Origin: an uncultured bacterium
GTDB lineage: Bacteria; Acidobacteriota; Thermoanaerobaculia; Multivoradales; JAHEKO01
DNA length: 8,512 bases
Direction: 5' to 3'
Assembly (NCBI GenBank): GCA_938016625.1
Contig: CALILB010000193.1
Location: 1 to 8,512, forward strand
The position numbers and the translations under genes are program-made. Positions 6,825-8,512 of this stretch are shown one piece after another. The notes beneath the pieces were generated by a model. The model saw only the letters and a list, made by a program, of their open reading frames with translations. It made no database searches and had not been told where the DNA came from. Within the stretch, counting starts at the first letter, position 1. The number at the start of each line of letters is the position of its first letter.

Positions 6825-6899
6825 TGGTGGAGCAGATGGGATTTGAACCCACGACCCCCACGTTGCGAACGTGGTGCTCTCCCGCTGAGCTACTGCCCC
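6825..6899 (-). tRNA. tRNA-Ala (anticodon CGC)
   Basis: A complete 75-base cloverleaf on the minus strand. The acceptor stem is GGGGCAG with CTGCTCC, including the G3:U70 pair that is the identity mark of alanine tRNAs, followed by A73 and an encoded CCA (6825-6827 on the plus strand as TGG). The D-arm is GCTC/GAGC. The anticodon stem is CCACG/CGTGG with loop TTCGCAA, so the anticodon is CGC (6865-6867), which reads GCG. The T-arm is GTGGG-TTCAAAT-CCCAT with one G-U pair. All stems pair. GCG is a sensible codon to serve in this GC-rich genome. Confidence 0.97.
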
Positions 6900-6917
6900 A
6901 CAAAACAGCGGACGAGC

Positions 6918-6946
6918 ATTCTACCGCTACCCGGCGAGTCGCTCAA
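6918..6946 (-). promoter_or_regulatory. Sigma70-type promoter of the tRNA-Ala gene
   Basis: On the minus strand, TTGAGC (-35, at 6941-6946) and TAGAAT (-10, at 6918-6923) are separated by exactly 17 bases. The -10 ends 18 bases before the first tRNA base, which leaves a short leader for RNase P to remove. It sits in the 59-base gap between the beta-CASP stop codon and the tRNA, where a promoter is expected. It may also drive the two genes beyond the tRNA, since no terminator follows it. Confidence 0.65.
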
Positions 6947-6958
6947 CGCCACGTTCAG

Positions 6959-8353
6959 CTACCAGTCGACGGTCTCGCCCGTTTCGGGCAGCAACGGATG
7001 TTGCCAACCCGCTTCGGTGAGGGCGGCGGCGAGGGCCTTGCGCGGCGGGTCTTCACCATGGTTGAGAAAGACCCGTTCGGGCGGCTCGGGCAACGCCCGG
7101 CACCACTTCAGGAGCTCTTCCTGGTCGGCGTGGGCCGACAGCCCGTGGAACTCCCGTATCTCGGCCCGCACCGGAATCCGCTGGCCGTGGATGGCGACGT
7201 GCTCGGCGCCGTTGACCAGCGCCCGCCCACGAGTACCCGACGCCTGATAGCCGACAAAGACCACGGCGTTCTTGGGGTCGCCCAGCCGTTGTTTGAGATG
7301 GTGCACGACCCGGCCGCCGGTGGCCATGCCGCTGGCGGCGACGATGACCGCCGGTTCTTGTCGGCGGTTTAAGGCCTTCGACTGCTCGACGCTGCGGCAG
7401 CGCTGGAAGCTGTCGGCCGCGAGTGGATCGAGATGTTGCTCGGCCAGCTCGAGCAGGTCCTCGTCGTGCTCGGCCTCCGCCTGATCGTAGATCTCGGTCG
7501 CCTTGATGGCCATCGGGCTGTCGAGAAAGACCGCGTCGGGGTCGAGATCGCCATCCTCCACCAGCTGTGACAGGTGGTAGAGCACCTCCTGGGTGCGACC
7601 GAGGGCAAAGGCGGGAATGATCACCGTCCCGCCGCGGGCAAAGACCCTTTCGATCACCTTGCGGAAAGCCGCCTCGGGGTTGGCGGTCCGGTGGTTGCGG
7701 TCGCCGTAGGTCGACTCCAGCACCAGCGTCGCGGGCATCTCGGCCGGTGGCTCGGGGTCCTTGACGATCGGCACGTCATAGCGGCCCACGTCCCCCGAAA
7801 AACACCAGGTGCGACGCTCGCCATCCGCGCCCTTGGCTCGGACCTCGATGGTCGCCGCGCCCAGCAGGTGGCCGGCGCGCCGGAAACGGATTTGGATACC
7901 CGGCAGGATGTCGTGCGATTCCTCGAAGGGCAGCGGACGGAGCAGCTTGAGCGCGCGGCGGGCGTCTTTGGAGGTGTAGAGCGGCTTGGGCTGCGGATGG
8001 CGGCTGTAGCCCTTCTTTTGCGCGTAGCGCGCCTGCTCCTCCTGCAGATGCCCGGCATCCTGGAGGATCAATGAGATCAGTCCACGACTCGGTTTTGTGC
8101 AGTAGACCGGTCCCTCGAAGCCTTCGCCCACCAGCCGCGGCAGGAGCCCCGTATGGTCGAGGTGGGCATGGGTCAGAATGACCGCGTTGAGGTCGGCGGG
8201 ACGATAGTGGAGCTCCCTCCAGTTCCGCTGCTCGAGCTCTTCGGGACCCTGATAGAGTCCGCAGTCCACGAGCAGATCGGTGTCGCCCCATCTTAGATGG
8301 GTGCTGCTGCCGGTGACCGACCCGCAGGCCCCACAGAAAGTCACTTTTGCCAT
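6959..8353 (-). CDS. MBL-fold/beta-CASP ribonuclease (TTHA0252-like, CPSF73 family)
   Basis: A 464-residue cytoplasmic metallo-hydrolase with the full set of metallo-beta-lactamase and beta-CASP motifs. D30 (LLVDCG) is motif 1; H62, H64, D66 and H67 (HAHLDHTG) are motif 2; H162 (GHLLG) is motif 3; D188 (SGDVG) is motif 4. The beta-CASP part has motif A at E213 (ESTYGD), motif B at H408 (SAHAD) and motif C at H432 (NHGE), plus the SGMATGGR signature at 341-348. These two-zinc enzymes cut RNA, as endonucleases and in some members 5'-3' exonucleases. Length and motif order match the bacterial TTHA0252-type group. There is no KH domain as in archaeal aCPSF, and the enzyme is shorter than RNase J. 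All catalytic residues are present, so it should be active. The start is supported by GGAG at 8363-8366, nine bases before the ATG. It faces away from a DUF4112 gene and its ATG overlaps that gene's. Confidence 0.95.
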   Translation of the reverse strand: MAKVTFCGACGSVTGSSTHLRWGDTDLLVDCGLYQGPEELEQRNWRELHYRPADLNAVILTHAHLDHTGLLPRLVGEGFEGPVYCTKPSRGLISLILQDAGHLQEEQARYAQKKGYSRHPQPKPLYTSKDARRALKLLRPLPFEESHDILPGIQIRFRRAGHLLGAATIEVRAKGADGERRTWCFSGDVGRYDVPIVKDPEPPAEMPATLVLESTYGDRNHRTANPEAAFRKVIERVFARGGTVIIPAFALGRTQEVLYHLSQLVEDGDLDPDAVFLDSPMAIKATEIYDQAEAEHDEDLLELAEQHLDPLAADSFQRCRSVEQSKALNRRQEPAVIVAASGMATGGRVVHHLKQRLGDPKNAVVFVGYQASGTRGRALVNGAEHVAIHGQRIPVRAEIREFHGLSAHADQEELLKWCRALPEPPERVFLNHGEDPPRKALAAALTEAGWQHPLLPETGETVDW

Positions 8354-8512
8354 GGTGGAAAGCTCCGATCAAATAGAAGGCGAGAGTCTAGCACCGGCCC
8401 AGCCACCGGCCGCCGTCGAGCGCCTCGCCTACCACCTGGACGACCGCTTTCGCGTACCGGGGACCCGGTACCGGTTTGGCTGGGACTTCGTGCTGGGTTT
8501 GATTCCCGGGCT
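8352..8512 (+). CDS. DUF4112 domain-containing protein, N-terminal part (runs off the window)
   Basis: The frame is open from ATG 8352 to the window end: 53 complete codons. After a polar, proline-rich lead (MVESSDQIEGESLAPAQPPA), residues about 23-53 read ERLAYHLDDRFRVPGTRY followed by RFGWDFVLGLIPG. This matches the opening of DUF4112, a small membrane protein family whose domain begins with a D-x-R-F-x-x-P-G-T-x-x-R-F-G-x-D block and then G-L-I-P-G-x-G-D. Its function is unknown to me. The start could be ATG 8352 or the adjacent GTG 8355; I see no good ribosome site before either. If ATG is right, it overlaps the ATG of the divergent ribonuclease gene within CATG 8351-8354. Confidence 0.75.
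   Translation, partial: MVESSDQIEGESLAPAQPPAAVERLAYHLDDRFRVPGTRYRFGWDFVLGLIPG
8363..8366 (-). promoter_or_regulatory. Shine-Dalgarno of the beta-CASP gene
   Basis: GGAG on the minus strand, nine bases before ATG 8353. It overlaps codons 4 and 5 of the divergent plus-strand gene and decides the start of the ribonuclease. Confidence 0.6.

Noticed and set aside
6825..6899. tRNA-Ala as an integration site for a mobile element
   Set aside because: There is no integrase, no duplicated tRNA 3' end in the window, and the flanks look like ordinary chromosomal genes.
6804..7372. Plus-strand frames of 147 and 182 codons near the tRNA
   Set aside because: They read through the complement of a perfect tRNA and then antisense to the beta-CASP gene. 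The N-terminal texts rich in DLNPRPPRCE or GFEPTTPTL are the familiar artefact of translating a tRNA complement.
7574..8074. A 166-codon plus-strand frame
   Set aside because: It is wholly antisense to the beta-CASP ribonuclease, whose catalytic motifs are intact on the minus strand.
8446..8480. Palindromic GGTACC-containing repeats near the right end
   Set aside because: They lie inside the coding text for the conserved P-G-T-x-Y-R-F-G block of DUF4112 and are explained by codon choice.

Overview
The window is GC-rich, densely packed bacterial DNA with six protein genes, one partial gene and one tRNA. It looks like ordinary chromosome: I see no transposase, phage gene or CRISPR array. The host is probably a free-living Gram-negative-type bacterium. 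Four products carry export signals (one Tat lipoprotein, one Sec lipoprotein, two Sec signal peptides). The big FG-GAP protein ends in a DGFESGNTSRWS-type tail that I associate, from memory, with Acidobacteriota (Thermoanaerobaculia-like) and some deltaproteobacterial genomes. That assignment is tentative.

Left part (1-2123, + strand): a tightly coupled pair of predicted lipoproteins. The first is a Tat-exported aldo/keto-reductase-fold protein with a C-terminal iron-sulfur domain. It appears to have lost three of the four catalytic AKR residues. The second is a DUF6599-family lipoprotein whose GTG start touches the stop codon of the first gene and whose ribosome binding site lies inside it. 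Next (2124-4634, + strand), after a GC hairpin, is a secreted protein made of two consecutive seven-blade FG-GAP/VCBS propellers (14 calcium-motif repeats) that match blade for blade.

Middle part (4684-6899, - strand, convergent to the left part): in transcription order, tRNA-Ala(CGC) with encoded CCA and a clear sigma70-type promoter, then an unrecognised 196-residue protein beginning 19 nt after the tRNA with no visible Shine-Dalgarno, then a secreted PQQ-like eight-blade propeller protein with an extra beta-rich N-terminal domain. No terminator is visible after the tRNA, so the three may share a transcript.

Right part (6959-8512): a complete MBL-fold/beta-CASP ribonuclease on the - strand. 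Running off the right edge on the + strand is the start of a DUF4112 membrane protein. The two genes face away from each other and their start codons overlap within one CATG.

I see no convincing new defence or mobile system. The best leads are the catalytically degenerate exported AKR coupled to DUF6599, the 7+7 propeller duplication, and the tRNA-to-mRNA linkage with an unknown protein.
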